This document shows, piece by piece, positions 1 to 8,663 of a DNA stretch of 23,924 nt. The stretch's first letter is position 1; every line of letters begins with the position of its first letter. Source of the stretch: Thermoplasmata archaeon (GTDB taxonomy: Archaea > Thermoplasmatota > Thermoplasmata > Thermoplasmatales > Thermoplasmataceae); NCBI GenBank assembly GCA_021846695.1, contig JAJZWN010000018.1:1-23924 (forward strand). Reading direction: 5' to 3'. Under the pieces are notes generated by a model. It had not been told where the DNA came from. It made no database searches and worked only from the letters and a program-made list of their open reading frames with translations. The translations under genes and the position numbers were made by a program.

Positions 1-19
1 TTATATCTGTATTTTCCAT
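1..19 (-). CDS. 5' end of a divergent gene (6 codons visible, product unknown)
   Basis: On the minus strand an ATG (19..17) is followed by codons for M-E-N-T-D-I before the window ends. Its support is a near-perfect archaeal Shine-Dalgarno AGGAGGT (positions 34..28) eight bases upstream. A TATA-like AAATATAA on the same strand lies around 98-105. Too little protein is visible for any functional call. It is transcribed away from the ABC transporter operon, so the gap between the two would be a divergent promoter region. Confidence 0.5.
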
Positions 20-56
20 ATTTTATTACCTCCTTGTGTTCAAAAGAGGTATCCTT

Positions 57-93
57 CCCTGTTATTTAATGATTAAATTCATTGATAACAGGG
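57..93. repeat. Hairpin/inverted repeat upstream of the left-edge gene
   Basis: CCCTGTTAT (57-65) pairs perfectly with ATAACAGGG (85-93), and inside it AATGA (68-72) pairs with TCATT (79-83), giving about 14 bp of stem in total. It lies between the TATA-like sequence and the Shine-Dalgarno of the minus-strand gene at the left edge, so it is placed like an operator or 5' leader structure for that gene. Function is inferred from position only. Confidence 0.4.
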
Positions 94-454
94 GGTTTAT
101 ATTTACACAAAATTACATACACAACCATATGATATAAAATTAAAAGAATAGATTTACCCTGGATCATGCTATAATATAATTTCATTAATGGATAGTATTA
201 AAGCTATTCATGAATCGTATAATCTCAAGATTAAATACATCTTATTTTATTACTATATAAATCGTATTCTTTTTGAAGTTTTAAATCTATATTATTTTTT
301 ATTTCCTTCTGGATACTTGAAGCATACACCTCTCTCTAGAAAATGTTAACACTGCACTATTATAGATATTTATTATCACTTTTTATTAATAGCGTCATGC
401 ATAATGATTAAATATTTGAAACAGGAATGTTATTTACTAATTGTATGAGTAAGG
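94..454. other. AT-rich intergenic region, no supported gene
   Basis: About 360 bases between the left-edge hairpin and the ABC operon promoter. It is very AT-rich with many stops in all frames. The longest ATG frame (188-349, + strand, 53 codons) encodes a Phe/Tyr/Ile-rich peptide with no Shine-Dalgarno and no correctly spaced TATA box, and I do not accept it as a gene. The region probably carries the two divergent promoters and nothing else recognisable. Confidence 0.5.
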
Positions 455-470
455 TATAAACATATAAATA
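455..470 (+). promoter_or_regulatory. TATA region of the ABC transporter operon
   Basis: Two overlapping archaeal TATA-like elements are visible: TATAAA (455-460) and TATAAATA (463-470). With the usual 25-27 nt spacing, transcription would start at about 484-494, giving a very short leader before the ATG at 509. ATAAAC (456-461) and GTTTAT (478-483) form an inverted repeat bracketing this region, a possible operator. Confidence 0.5.
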
Positions 471-508
471 CATAATGGTTTATTCATATGATATTCAGAG
501 GTATGAAT

Positions 509-2302
509 ATGAAAAACAAAAAATTGTTAGTAACGATTGTAATGGCAATTGTTTTCATTATGGTTGCTACTAGTTTAACCAGTTTTTATCAAAATGATCA
601 GACGGCTAACCCGAATAATGTAAATAATGGTCCAAGTGGAACTTTATATATTTCACCCGGTCCTACACCGGCATTTACAGATAATTTCAATCCATTTAAT
701 ATATGGAGCGCCCCAGCTGGTATAATGTCGTTGATTTATGAACCACTTTTGCAGATAAACACTTACAATGGCACAACAATACCATGGTTAGCGACAAATT
801 ATACATGGTCACATAACGATACAATGCTAACATTAAACTTAAGGCATAACGTTACATTCAGCAATGGCATGCCGTTTAATTCTACTGACGTGGTATATAC
901 ATTCCATATTCAGAAAAAATTACTGGGGCAGTGGGGCCATATAAAAAACATAACAGCAGTGAATCAGTATACAGTTGATTTTAATTTCTCCACAATAGAC
1001 ACACAGTGTTTGTTTTATATTGGCTCCAATTTCATGCTTCCAGAGCCATTATGGGAGAACATATCAAGTCCAAACAGTAAAGTTGTCACCAATCCAATAG
1101 GGACCGGCCCATACGTCTTAAGCAGCTTCAGTGCCCAGAAAATAGTGTTAACCGCAAATCCACACTATTGGAAACCGGATGAACCACATATAAAAAACGT
1201 TGTTTATGTTGATTATACAAGTGCTAGTGCCTTAACGTTAGCCTTGCAGGAAGGCAAGGTTCAATGGACATCAGCTTTTGAACCAAACGTATCGAAGTTA
1301 TTTGTTCATTATAATCCAAAATATAACCACTATTATTTCCCACCAGGTCAACCGTCTACGTTAATAACAAACGATGCAATATATCCACTTAATTTAAGTT
1401 ACTTCAGGCAGGCAATGAGCATGTCAATAAACCGTACAAATATATGTAATATAGGCGAATATGGATATGAAAAACCTGCCAATGCAGCAAATATATTACA
1501 GCAGCAATTATCATGGCTAAATTCAACAAACGCAAACGAAGCAAATAAACTGGCGCAATATAACATAACCGAAGCAAAAAAATTACTTGAGACTCACGGC
1601 TTTACAATAAAAAGTGGAAGATTATATGAGCCGAATGGAACAGAAGTGCCTAGCTTAACTTTAATTTCAGTCGCAGGATATACTGACTGGGATACAGACA
1701 TATCTATTATAGCAAAAGACCTGGCTAATATTGGCCTTAAGGTAACCATACAGACTCCAACAGCGGCTACGGTGGAAGCAGATATTGCAAGCGGGAATTA
1801 TCAGATGGCACTGGATACGGTTACAGGAATAGGTCCCAATCCCTGGTATGATTACACTGCGCTAATCGGTAACTTAACAAAGATAGGGAAAACTGCAAGT
1901 GTAAATGAGGAAAGATGGAACTATACACAAACAGACTTCATGAACTATTACAACAATTTCTCAAAAACCAGCAATGCTTCAGAACAGAAAGTACTGGTTA
2001 ATAATATGGCAAATATAATGTTGAACCAGATGCCAATGATACCACTAGTATATTCTGCCGATTGGTATGAATACGTTAACAGTTCTATTGGAGGATTCCC
2101 CAACCAAAACAATTCGTACTGGATACCTATGCCATGGTATCCAGGGCCTATGGAAGTTGTAATGCTACATCTTTATTCAAAACAGAATATTAACACAACA
2201 AGCTATAAAGATTATTACATTGTAGCCGGAATTATTGCAATAGCCGCCATAGCAGGGATATCATCTATATACATAAAAAAGAGGAGGATGAAAGACAATT
2301 AA
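509..2302 (+). CDS. ABC transporter substrate-binding protein, SBP family 5 (Opp/Dpp/oligosaccharide type)
   Basis: Extracellular solute-binding lipoprotein-like subunit of an Opp/Dpp-class importer. From ATG 509 it has 597 residues: an N-terminal signal/anchor helix (KNKKLLV followed by about 15 hydrophobic residues), a long SBP_bac_5 domain, and near the C-terminus a hydrophobic helix followed by KKRRMK, which would anchor it on the outside of the membrane, as is common in archaeal binding proteins. An in-frame ATG at 488 is possible, but AGAGGT (497-502) lies six bases before ATG 509 and the signal sequence begins naturally there. It is the first gene of a five-gene transport operon. Archaeal members of this class bind either peptides or oligosaccharides; the downstream GH1 and esterase genes favour oligosaccharides (inference). 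Confidence 0.9.
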   Translation: MKNKKLLVTIVMAIVFIMVATSLTSFYQNDQTANPNNVNNGPSGTLYISPGPTPAFTDNFNPFNIWSAPAGIMSLIYEPLLQINTYNGTTIPWLATNYTWSHNDTMLTLNLRHNVTFSNGMPFNSTDVVYTFHIQKKLLGQWGHIKNITAVNQYTVDFNFSTIDTQCLFYIGSNFMLPEPLWENISSPNSKVVTNPIGTGPYVLSSFSAQKIVLTANPHYWKPDEPHIKNVVYVDYTSASALTLALQEGKVQWTSAFEPNVSKLFVHYNPKYNHYYFPPGQPSTLITNDAIYPLNLSYFRQAMSMSINRTNICNIGEYGYEKPANAANILQQQLSWLNSTNANEANKLAQYNITEAKKLLETHGFTIKSGRLYEPNGTEVPSLTLISVAGYTDWDTDISIIAKDLANIGLKVTIQTPTAATVEADIASGNYQMALDTVTGIGPNPWYDYTALIGNLTKIGKTASVNEERWNYTQTDFMNYYNNFSKTSNASEQKVLVNNMANIMLNQMPMIPLVYSADWYEYVNSSIGGFPNQNNSYWIPMPWYPGPMEVVMLHLYSKQNINTTSYKDYYIVAGIIAIAAIAGISSIYIKKRRMKDN

Positions 2303-2303
2303 A

Positions 2304-3314
2304 GTGAATATGATGATACCCTATAAATATATTTTTAAAAAGATCATTGCGTTTCTAGCAGTTTTATACGGAGCAATAACATTAAATTTTTTATTACCCC
2401 GACTAATCCCTGGAAATCCAGCAGAAATTGTGTATCTATCCATATTAAAGCAAGGCGGTGCATCAATAAATCCTATATATGAGCATCAGCTTGAGGCCGA
2501 ATATGGTATATCACATGCACCTATGTATATCCAGTATTTTCAATACTTAAAAGATTTAGCAAATGGAAATCTGGGTGTTTCCATAGCATTTTTCCCGGAG
2601 CCTGTAAGTTCAATATTAAGAGAAGCGTTACCATGGACGCTGTATCTGGTAATAAGTTCAATAGCTATATCATTTTTTATCGGTAATCGATTGGGACGGT
2701 ATGCAGGCATTAATAGAAACACGGTTAAGGACTTATCAATTGATCTCTTTTCAATGTTCATGGCATCTTTCCCTGCGTTTGTTCTCGCCTTTATAATACT
2801 TGATGTATTCTCTGTGAGTGGTGGTGTATTTCCCATTGGTGGTGCATATAGTTCAACAGTAAATATAGGATTCAATTTACCATTCATAATAAGTGCAATA
2901 TATCACTCGATTTTACCTATATTAACAATAGTATTGACATCTATAGGTGGATGGGTGTTAGGCATGAGAAATAATATTATCCCTAATGTTAACAGTGATT
3001 TTATAAAATTTTCCGAAACTCTTGGTTTAAGGAAAGAGCAGATAAACAGAATAGCATATAGAAATGCAATATTACCAAATTTAACCGGATTTTCAATGTC
3101 AATAGGCCTGTCAGTGAGCGGTGTTATAATAGAAGAATCAATTTTTTCATATCCTGGTGTTGGCCTGTATATGATGACGGCAATAGATTCTCTAGATTAC
3201 CCCCTGATTCAGGGTATATTTTTGATGGTAATTATAGCAGTATTAGTAGGTAATGCAATAGTTGATATATTATACGGATTTTTTGACCCCAGAATAAGGG
3301 AGGAGGGAGAATAA
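2304..3314 (+). CDS. ABC transporter permease, DppB/OppB type
   Basis: First transmembrane subunit of the importer; 336 residues, six predicted membrane helices. The N-terminal helix with the NFLLPRLIPGNP motif is diagnostic of the DppB/OppB branch. The cytoplasmic EAA-like coupling loop lies around residues 233-262 (FSETLGLRKEQI) and contacts the ATPases. The start is GTG 2304, one base after the stop of the binding-protein gene, with GGAGGATG (2283-2290) as the likely ribosome site; ATG 2310 is an alternative. It overlaps the next gene by one base, so the two permeases are translationally coupled. Confidence 0.9.
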   Translation: MNMMIPYKYIFKKIIAFLAVLYGAITLNFLLPRLIPGNPAEIVYLSILKQGGASINPIYEHQLEAEYGISHAPMYIQYFQYLKDLANGNLGVSIAFFPEPVSSILREALPWTLYLVISSIAISFFIGNRLGRYAGINRNTVKDLSIDLFSMFMASFPAFVLAFIILDVFSVSGGVFPIGGAYSSTVNIGFNLPFIISAIYHSILPILTIVLTSIGGWVLGMRNNIIPNVNSDFIKFSETLGLRKEQINRIAYRNAILPNLTGFSMSIGLSVSGVIIEESIFSYPGVGLYMMTAIDSLDYPLIQGIFLMVIIAVLVGNAIVDILYGFFDPRIREEGE

Positions 3315-4273
3315 TGAATAATGACGCATCTAAAGATAGTTTCTTAAATAAAGTTCAATTACAATATCACGGAATAATAAAACCTCTGAAACTGTTGTTA
3401 ATTAACAATAAGGCGAAAGCGGGATTTGTAATATTGGTTGGAATGATAATTTTTAGCGTGCTTGGCCAATTTTTTGCACCATATAATCCAAATAAATATG
3501 AGTTTGCAAGATCTGCACCACCAACATATGCTCATCTACTGGGCACAACTGTATATGGCCAGGATGTTTTTTCACAGCTATTTTATGGTGCAGCACCAAC
3601 ATTACTTGTAGGTTTTGCAGTTGGCTTTATGGGTACATTTATATCCATTTTTGTTGGCATAAGTGCGGGTTTCGCATCAGAAAGAGTAAATAATATTGTT
3701 TCTGGGGTCATAAATATATTTCTAATAATACCAGGTGTCCTATTGATTATGCTTTTTGGCTCGTATTTTCTTGGCATTCACGAATCCCTCGGGTATTTAC
3801 CAACAATACTGATACTTGTAATAACCGGATGGGCATTTGGTGCAAGAACTTTCAGATCGATAACTTTATCAATAGCGAAGAGAGATTTCATATTATCATC
3901 AATGCTAATAGGCGAATCCAGATTAAGTATAATATTCAGGCAGATTATAAGGGCCATATTTCCGGTTATAGTATCAAACTTTTTCTTCACAGCTATGTAC
4001 GGCACACTTGGGTTAACTTTTGTAGAATATTTAGGCGTTGGGAACCTTTTACAGATAAATTGGGGTACAATGCTCTATTGGGCAATAAATAATGAAGCAT
4101 ATCTTACCGGATTATGGTGGTGGATTTTACCCCCAAGCTTCATGATTTCAATACTAATGTTTTCATTTATACTGTTAAATTTTGGTATGGATGAAATTGG
4201 AAACCCTTCATTGAGGAGATTTGATAGCAAAAAAAATAAGAAAGGTGAAATTAATGAGTATACTGAGAACTGA
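3314..4273 (+). CDS. ABC transporter permease, DppC/OppC type
   Basis: Second membrane subunit, 319 residues. An N-terminal helix is followed by the typical DppC/OppC segment (FAPYNPNKYEF, then HLLGTTVYGQDVFSQLFYG) and the five-helix core with the EAA-like loop near residues 190-220. The start codon at 3314 overlaps the TAA of the preceding permease and is preceded by GGAGGGAG (3302-3309). The charged C-terminal tail (DSKKNKKGE) overlaps the start of the ATPase gene by 20 bases. It would form the translocation pore as a heterodimer with the upstream permease. Confidence 0.9.
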   Translation: MNNDASKDSFLNKVQLQYHGIIKPLKLLLINNKAKAGFVILVGMIIFSVLGQFFAPYNPNKYEFARSAPPTYAHLLGTTVYGQDVFSQLFYGAAPTLLVGFAVGFMGTFISIFVGISAGFASERVNNIVSGVINIFLIIPGVLLIMLFGSYFLGIHESLGYLPTILILVITGWAFGARTFRSITLSIAKRDFILSSMLIGESRLSIIFRQIIRAIFPVIVSNFFFTAMYGTLGLTFVEYLGVGNLLQINWGTMLYWAINNEAYLTGLWWWILPPSFMISILMFSFILLNFGMDEIGNPSLRRFDSKKNKKGEINEYTEN

Positions 4274-5042
4274 GAACTTATCTAAAATATTTATTTCAAA
4301 AAAAGGAATTATAAAGGGCAGAAATGTCGTAGCACTTGATAATGTTAATATAGAATTGAATGAACGAGAATTAATCGGCATTGTTGGTGCAAGTGGAAGC
4401 GGTAAAAGTACTCTGGCGAAAATATTTGTTTTACTATATAGACCAACATCTGGGAGCATATATTTCAATGATGAAAATATTACTAAATATAAATCAGGAA
4501 AAATTAAAAAATATAGAAAAAATATACAGATGGTTTTTCAGGACCCATACGCATCACTGGATCCAAATCATACAGTGGAATGGCATATCAAAAGGCCCTT
4601 AATTTTAATAAAATATAAAGGTGATATAAACGAAAGGATAAATCAATTATTGAATATGGTTACGCTGGATCCGCCGGAATATTATAAGAACAAATTCCCA
4701 CATCAATTATCGGGTGGCCAGAGGCAAAGGGTTTATCTTGCAAGGACACTGGCAGTTGAACCAAAAATATTGATTGCTGATGAGCCTGTATCAATGCTTG
4801 ACGTTTCCGTAAGAATAGATATATTAAACCTATTAAAAACTATCCGGGATAATCTGAATTTAAGTATAATCTATATTACACATGATTTGAATACCGTAAG
4901 TATGATTACTGATAGATTATATGTGATGCACGATGGGAAAATAGTTGAGGAAGGCAATACAGATAATATAATAAAAAATCCCGTGGATCGGTATACTAGA
5001 GAATTAATAGAATCTGCACCTAATCCATATAAGAGGATATAA
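4254..5042 (+). CDS. ABC transporter ATP-binding protein, DppF/OppF-like
   Basis: Cytoplasmic ATPase, 262 residues from ATG 4254. Walker A GASGSGKST (45-53), signature LSGGQ (152-156), Walker B ending in D176-E177, and the H-loop histidine H210 are all intact, so it should hydrolyse ATP. I chose 4254 over the in-frame ATG at 4221 because AGGTGA (4243-4248) is five bases upstream and the core Opp-ATPase sequence starts there. It is shorter than many OppF proteins, ending soon after the HPYT-equivalent (DRYTRELIESAP), with no cysteine-rich tail. It probably pairs with the next ATPase as a heterodimer. Confidence 0.88.
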   Translation: MSILRTENLSKIFISKKGIIKGRNVVALDNVNIELNERELIGIVGASGSGKSTLAKIFVLLYRPTSGSIYFNDENITKYKSGKIKKYRKNIQMVFQDPYASLDPNHTVEWHIKRPLILIKYKGDINERINQLLNMVTLDPPEYYKNKFPHQLSGGQRQRVYLARTLAVEPKILIADEPVSMLDVSVRIDILNLLKTIRDNLNLSIIYITHDLNTVSMITDRLYVMHDGKIVEEGNTDNIIKNPVDRYTRELIESAPNPYKRI

Positions 5043-5043
5043 A

Positions 5044-6027
5044 ATGTACAACTATGTTCTTGAAGTTAACAACTTAAATGCTGGATATTACATGGAAACC
5101 GGTTTTGCAAAAATTCTAAAAAATATAAATTTCTCTGTACAGAAAAATATTATACTTGGAATTGCAGGAGAATCGGGTTCTGGTAAAAGTACATTGGCTT
5201 CATCATTATATAATTCCTTAAAGTATCCTGGGAAGATTACTGGAGGAAATATAATATTCAATGGAATTAATATCTTAAATGCGAAGCCCAATGACCTGAG
5301 AAAACTGAGAGGCGTAAAATATTCTTTTATACCACAGGCGGCAATGAACGCATTGAACCCTGTTAAAAAAATAAGATTTCAGTTCTATGATATGATGATG
5401 GCTCATAATATAAATAACGAAAATGAACAGGATAGAAAAATCGATGAAATATTAAAACTTGTAAGACTTAATAATAATGTTCTAGATAACTATCCACATG
5501 AATTGTCAGGAGGCATGCGGCAGAGGGTAGTGATAGCAATGGCATTGATTTTATCTCCAGAACTTGTTATACTTGATGAACCAACCACCGGTCTCGATGT
5601 GGTTGTCGAACACAATATCCTTGTTGATATAAAAAAAATACAGAGGAGCCTCGGAATGACAATGATATTTATTTCCCATGACCTGTCAATATTATTTGAA
5701 ATATCAGATGAGATGATAATGATGTATTCTGGTGAAATAGTCGAATCTGGTTCCTATGATAGTTTATTGAATAGCCCTGCACACCCATATACCTATTCAC
5801 TCGAAAAAAGCATACCGAGAATTGGGATGAAGATAAATAAGGAGTCAATAATAAAAGGAAGCACTATAAATCTTTCAAACAGGGAAAACAGTGGCTGTTA
5901 TTTTTATGATAGGTGTATATATGCAGAAAATCAATGTTCGCTTGCACATCCAGAGCTCCGGTCAATAAACATGGAACATCACCTGTACAGATGTTTTAGA
6001 TACCCGGCATGGAAAAAAATGATATAA
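5044..6027 (+). CDS. ABC transporter ATP-binding protein, DppD/OppD-like, with C-terminal Cys4 motif
   Basis: Second ATPase of the importer, 327 residues. Walker A GESGSGKST (42-50), LSGGM (154-158), Walker B D178-E179 and H212 are present. After the HPYTYSL motif it carries the oligopeptide-transporter C-terminal extension with cysteines at 285, 291, 298 and 317 (C-x5-C-x6-C-x18-C). In bacterial OppD-type proteins this tail has been shown to hold an iron-sulfur cluster; that it does so here is inference. The ATG sits one base after the upstream TAA. It ends the transport operon, 34 bases before the regulator gene. Confidence 0.9.
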   Translation: MYNYVLEVNNLNAGYYMETGFAKILKNINFSVQKNIILGIAGESGSGKSTLASSLYNSLKYPGKITGGNIIFNGINILNAKPNDLRKLRGVKYSFIPQAAMNALNPVKKIRFQFYDMMMAHNINNENEQDRKIDEILKLVRLNNNVLDNYPHELSGGMRQRVVIAMALILSPELVILDEPTTGLDVVVEHNILVDIKKIQRSLGMTMIFISHDLSILFEISDEMIMMYSGEIVESGSYDSLLNSPAHPYTYSLEKSIPRIGMKINKESIIKGSTINLSNRENSGCYFYDRCIYAENQCSLAHPELRSINMEHHLYRCFRYPAWKKMI

Positions 6028-6033
6028 TAAATA

Positions 6034-6045
6034 TTAAATATAAAA
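6034..6045 (+). promoter_or_regulatory. TATA box of the TrmB-type regulator gene
   Basis: TTAAATATAAAA is centred about 22-24 bases before ATG 6062, placing transcription start at or next to the start codon. This predicts a leaderless mRNA separate from, or in addition to, read-through from the ABC operon. Confidence 0.4.
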
Positions 6046-6061
6046 TTCTGATAATATATAA

Positions 6062-7078
6062 ATGGATGCGGATTTATTCGACGAATTAAAACGTTTTGGG
6101 TTATCAAACTATGAAATAAAGATCTATAAAACTTTATTATTGAAAGGTCCAAATACAGCCACAGGAACAGTTAAAATAGCGGGGGTACCTCAACCCCGAA
6201 TATATGACCTATTTTCATCCCTGGAGGGAAAAGGTTTCGTTGACACAGTAACGGGGAAAAGGCATTTATACCGGGCAGTTCCTGTTTCCCAAGTATTAAG
6301 ACGTGAAATTATATGGCTTGACAATTATGTGAATGAGTTTGAAAGCTATGTTGAAAAACACAGGGAAACTGAAGATTTAAAGGAACCATATATATGGTTT
6401 GTCAAGGGTAATAAAAATGTAACCGAGCGAATAATATCAATGATTTACTCTGCTAAAAATGAAATTATAATGGCATTATCACATGATTCATTTGTTAACG
6501 TACGAAAATTTATAAACTCAGCTTTAAAAAAAGGCATTACTGTTGCACTTGTACTTTTCGATGATACAAATGACAATGAATTAAAAACAGTGCCTCCCGG
6601 AGTGATATTAAAAAAACGTTTAGAAAAGCCCATGGAAATGGTACTTGTTGACAGAAACTTCATTTTGTCAAATTTAAAAAGTGGTATAGAAAATATGGAT
6701 TACTCAATATATCTTGAGGAAGACCAGCTGTTACATGTTTTAAGTTATTATTTTTTTTACGATATCTGGCTACCATCAAAATATATAATTTATCCTGAAA
6801 ACTTTATTCATTATAAATTAAATAATATATGGCTGACATGCGATATTATAGATTATTATCTTACTAATAATATTAAATTGAAAGCCGATTTAAATGGTAT
6901 AATTAATAATAAAAATATTTCATTAAAATGTGAAATAATTAAAACAGAACGAATTAACGGAGTGAGACAAACATTTTTTGTAAAGGATGATAAAAATACC
7001 TATTCTGTTGGGGGCAAATCCGCTCTCAGAGAGGATATAAAACTTATAGATGTTACAATATCCAGATTATCTACCTAA
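6062..7078 (+). CDS. TrmB-family sugar-responsive transcriptional regulator
   Basis: 338 residues. Residues about 5-75 form the TrmB winged helix-turn-helix (RFGLSNYEIKIYKTLLLKGP ... VPQPRIYDLFSSLEGKGFV). The remainder matches the arrangement of TrmB sugar-binding regulators: a phospholipase-D-like fold segment followed by a C-terminal beta-rich sugar-binding domain (about 250-338). Family members in Thermococcales bind sugars and repress or activate sugar ABC transporter and glycosidase genes. Placed exactly between the importer and GH1 genes, this one most likely controls both (inference). No Shine-Dalgarno is visible; the start is probably leaderless. Confidence 0.85.
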   Translation: MDADLFDELKRFGLSNYEIKIYKTLLLKGPNTATGTVKIAGVPQPRIYDLFSSLEGKGFVDTVTGKRHLYRAVPVSQVLRREIIWLDNYVNEFESYVEKHRETEDLKEPYIWFVKGNKNVTERIISMIYSAKNEIIMALSHDSFVNVRKFINSALKKGITVALVLFDDTNDNELKTVPPGVILKKRLEKPMEMVLVDRNFILSNLKSGIENMDYSIYLEEDQLLHVLSYYFFYDIWLPSKYIIYPENFIHYKLNNIWLTCDIIDYYLTNNIKLKADLNGIINNKNISLKCEIIKTERINGVRQTFFVKDDKNTYSVGGKSALREDIKLIDVTISRLST

Positions 7079-7101
7079 TACTATCAAAAAAAGTATTCTA
7101 C

Positions 7102-7134
7102 AAATATTTTAATAACAAAAATCAATAAAATATT
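7102..7134 (+). promoter_or_regulatory. GH1 promoter with perfect 9-bp inverted repeat (candidate operator)
   Basis: AATATTTTA (7103-7111) is repeated inverted as TAAAATATT (7126-7134), with the right arm ending at the base before the GH1 ATG. The left arm doubles as the TATA-like element about 28 bases before the start. A protein bound across both arms would block TBP and the transcription start. The neighbouring TrmB-type protein is the obvious candidate ligand; this is inference from position, and the AT-richness raises the chance of coincidence. Confidence 0.35.
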
Positions 7135-8574
7135 ATGGTTCCAAATAATTTTAAGTTTGGTTTTTCAGAGTGTGGATTTCAATCTGAAATGGGTTTGTCT
7201 GGTACGGATAATAACTCTGACTGGTTTATATGGTCAAACGATAAAAGAAACATTGAAAAACATTATGTGTCCGGTGACCTGCCTCAAAACGGTGTAGCCT
7301 ATTGGGATTTATATAAACAGGACCATGATAATGCAGACAAATTAAATATAAACGCTGCAAGACTTGGAATCGAATGGTCAAGAATCTTTACGGAATCAAC
7401 AGAAAATATAGAAGTTGATATAAAATATGACAATGACGATATAATAAATATAAGTATAAATGATGAAACAATAAGGAAATTGGATGAAATTTCAAATAAA
7501 GATGCAATAAAACGGTATATGGATATATTCAAGGATTTTAAATCAAGGAATAAATTTTTAATTATAAATCTTTATCACTGGACAATACCAAAATGGCTGA
7601 ATGATCCATCCAAATTTTCAGATAATGATAAGCAGAGAGCAATAGGTGGTTGTTTTAACAATCATATAATTATAGAATTTACAAAGTATTGCGCATACAT
7701 TGCCAGCAAATTTGATAATATAGTAGATCGCTGGTCAACAATGAATGAGCCAAACATGGTGTATCAGGGTTGCAGTGTTGACAGTTCGTATAATGGCATA
7801 TCCGCAAGAAAAAAGAAATTTGCAGAGGCACATGCCAGGGCATACGACGCCATAAAGCTATATTCACAAAAACCTGTGGGCATAATATTTGCAAATGGTG
7901 ATATCCAATCTATAGATGGCGATAATGATATAGTTGATAAGGCTAAATTTTTTAACAGGTATTCCTTTTTTGATTCCATAATTAATGGTGATTTGTCATG
8001 GTACCACGAATTAACAAACGATGGAAAACCAATAAAAACACGTAGTGATATGAAAAACAAAGTTGACTGGCTTGGACTGAATTATTATAGCAGGGATGTT
8101 ATAAAAAGAAATGACTCAGGTTGGGAAATATTAAAAGGTTATGGCCATTACTGTGGGGATATCAAAAATTCTCTGGATAATAGGTCAGTGAGTGATACCG
8201 GTTGGGAAATATATCCTGAAGGCATATATAATATAATAATGGATTATCATAATAGATATAAAATACCTATAACTATTACTGAAAATGGATTAGCTGATGA
8301 TATGGATAGATACAGGTCTAATTACATTTTATCACATTTTTATAATATAGAACGTGCAATAAGCGACGGTGCAATAGTAGAAGGTTACTATCACTGGTCA
8401 TTGACAGACAATTATGAATGGGCATCTGGTTTCTCAAAAAAATTTGGCTTATTTAAGGTAAATATGGAAACAAAGGAAAGGTATATGAGGCCGAGTGCAC
8501 TAATTTATAAGGAAATAATAGATAGCCACGGTGTTCCTGATAACCTTAAATGGATATCCAGATATAAAATATAA
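7135..8574 (+). CDS. GH1 beta-glycosidase (LacS-like beta-glucosidase/beta-galactosidase)
   Basis: Retaining family-1 glycoside hydrolase, 479 residues, close to the 489 of Sulfolobus LacS. GIEWSRIF near residue 80 is the typical GH1 substrate-site segment. The acid/base is E205 in WSTMNEPN and the nucleophile is E383 in ITENGLAD, nearly the same positions as in LacS (E206/E387). HWSLTDNYEWASGF near the C-terminus is the conserved aglycone/glycone loop. No signal peptide, so it acts in the cytoplasm on imported oligosaccharides. Archaeal GH1 enzymes are broad (glucosides, galactosides, xylosides, cellobiose), so the exact substrate cannot be fixed. The start is likely leaderless, 56 bases after the regulator gene. 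Confidence 0.93.
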   Translation: MVPNNFKFGFSECGFQSEMGLSGTDNNSDWFIWSNDKRNIEKHYVSGDLPQNGVAYWDLYKQDHDNADKLNINAARLGIEWSRIFTESTENIEVDIKYDNDDIINISINDETIRKLDEISNKDAIKRYMDIFKDFKSRNKFLIINLYHWTIPKWLNDPSKFSDNDKQRAIGGCFNNHIIIEFTKYCAYIASKFDNIVDRWSTMNEPNMVYQGCSVDSSYNGISARKKKFAEAHARAYDAIKLYSQKPVGIIFANGDIQSIDGDNDIVDKAKFFNRYSFFDSIINGDLSWYHELTNDGKPIKTRSDMKNKVDWLGLNYYSRDVIKRNDSGWEILKGYGHYCGDIKNSLDNRSVSDTGWEIYPEGIYNIIMDYHNRYKIPITITENGLADDMDRYRSNYILSHFYNIERAISDGAIVEGYYHWSLTDNYEWASGFSKKFGLFKVNMETKERYMRPSALIYKEIIDSHGVPDNLKWISRYKI

Positions 8575-8636
8575 CACCTTAAATGAGTTCTTATGATTAA
8601 CGGAAGTGAGAAATCAAATAATGGGAAATCAAAGGG

Positions 8637-8646
8637 TATAATAAAA
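8637..8646 (+). promoter_or_regulatory. TATA box of the SGNH esterase gene
   Basis: TATAATAAAA centred about 23 bases before ATG 8664, in the 89-base gap after the GH1 gene. It predicts a leaderless transcript for the esterase independent of GH1. No Shine-Dalgarno precedes the ATG. Confidence 0.45.
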
Positions 8647-8663
8647 AGGAAGTAACGCTTTAA

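Noticed and set aside
188..349. 53-codon + strand frame in the left intergenic region
   Set aside because: Peptide is dominated by Phe/Tyr/Ile/Leu from AT-rich DNA, with no Shine-Dalgarno and a TATA-like element too close to the ATG.
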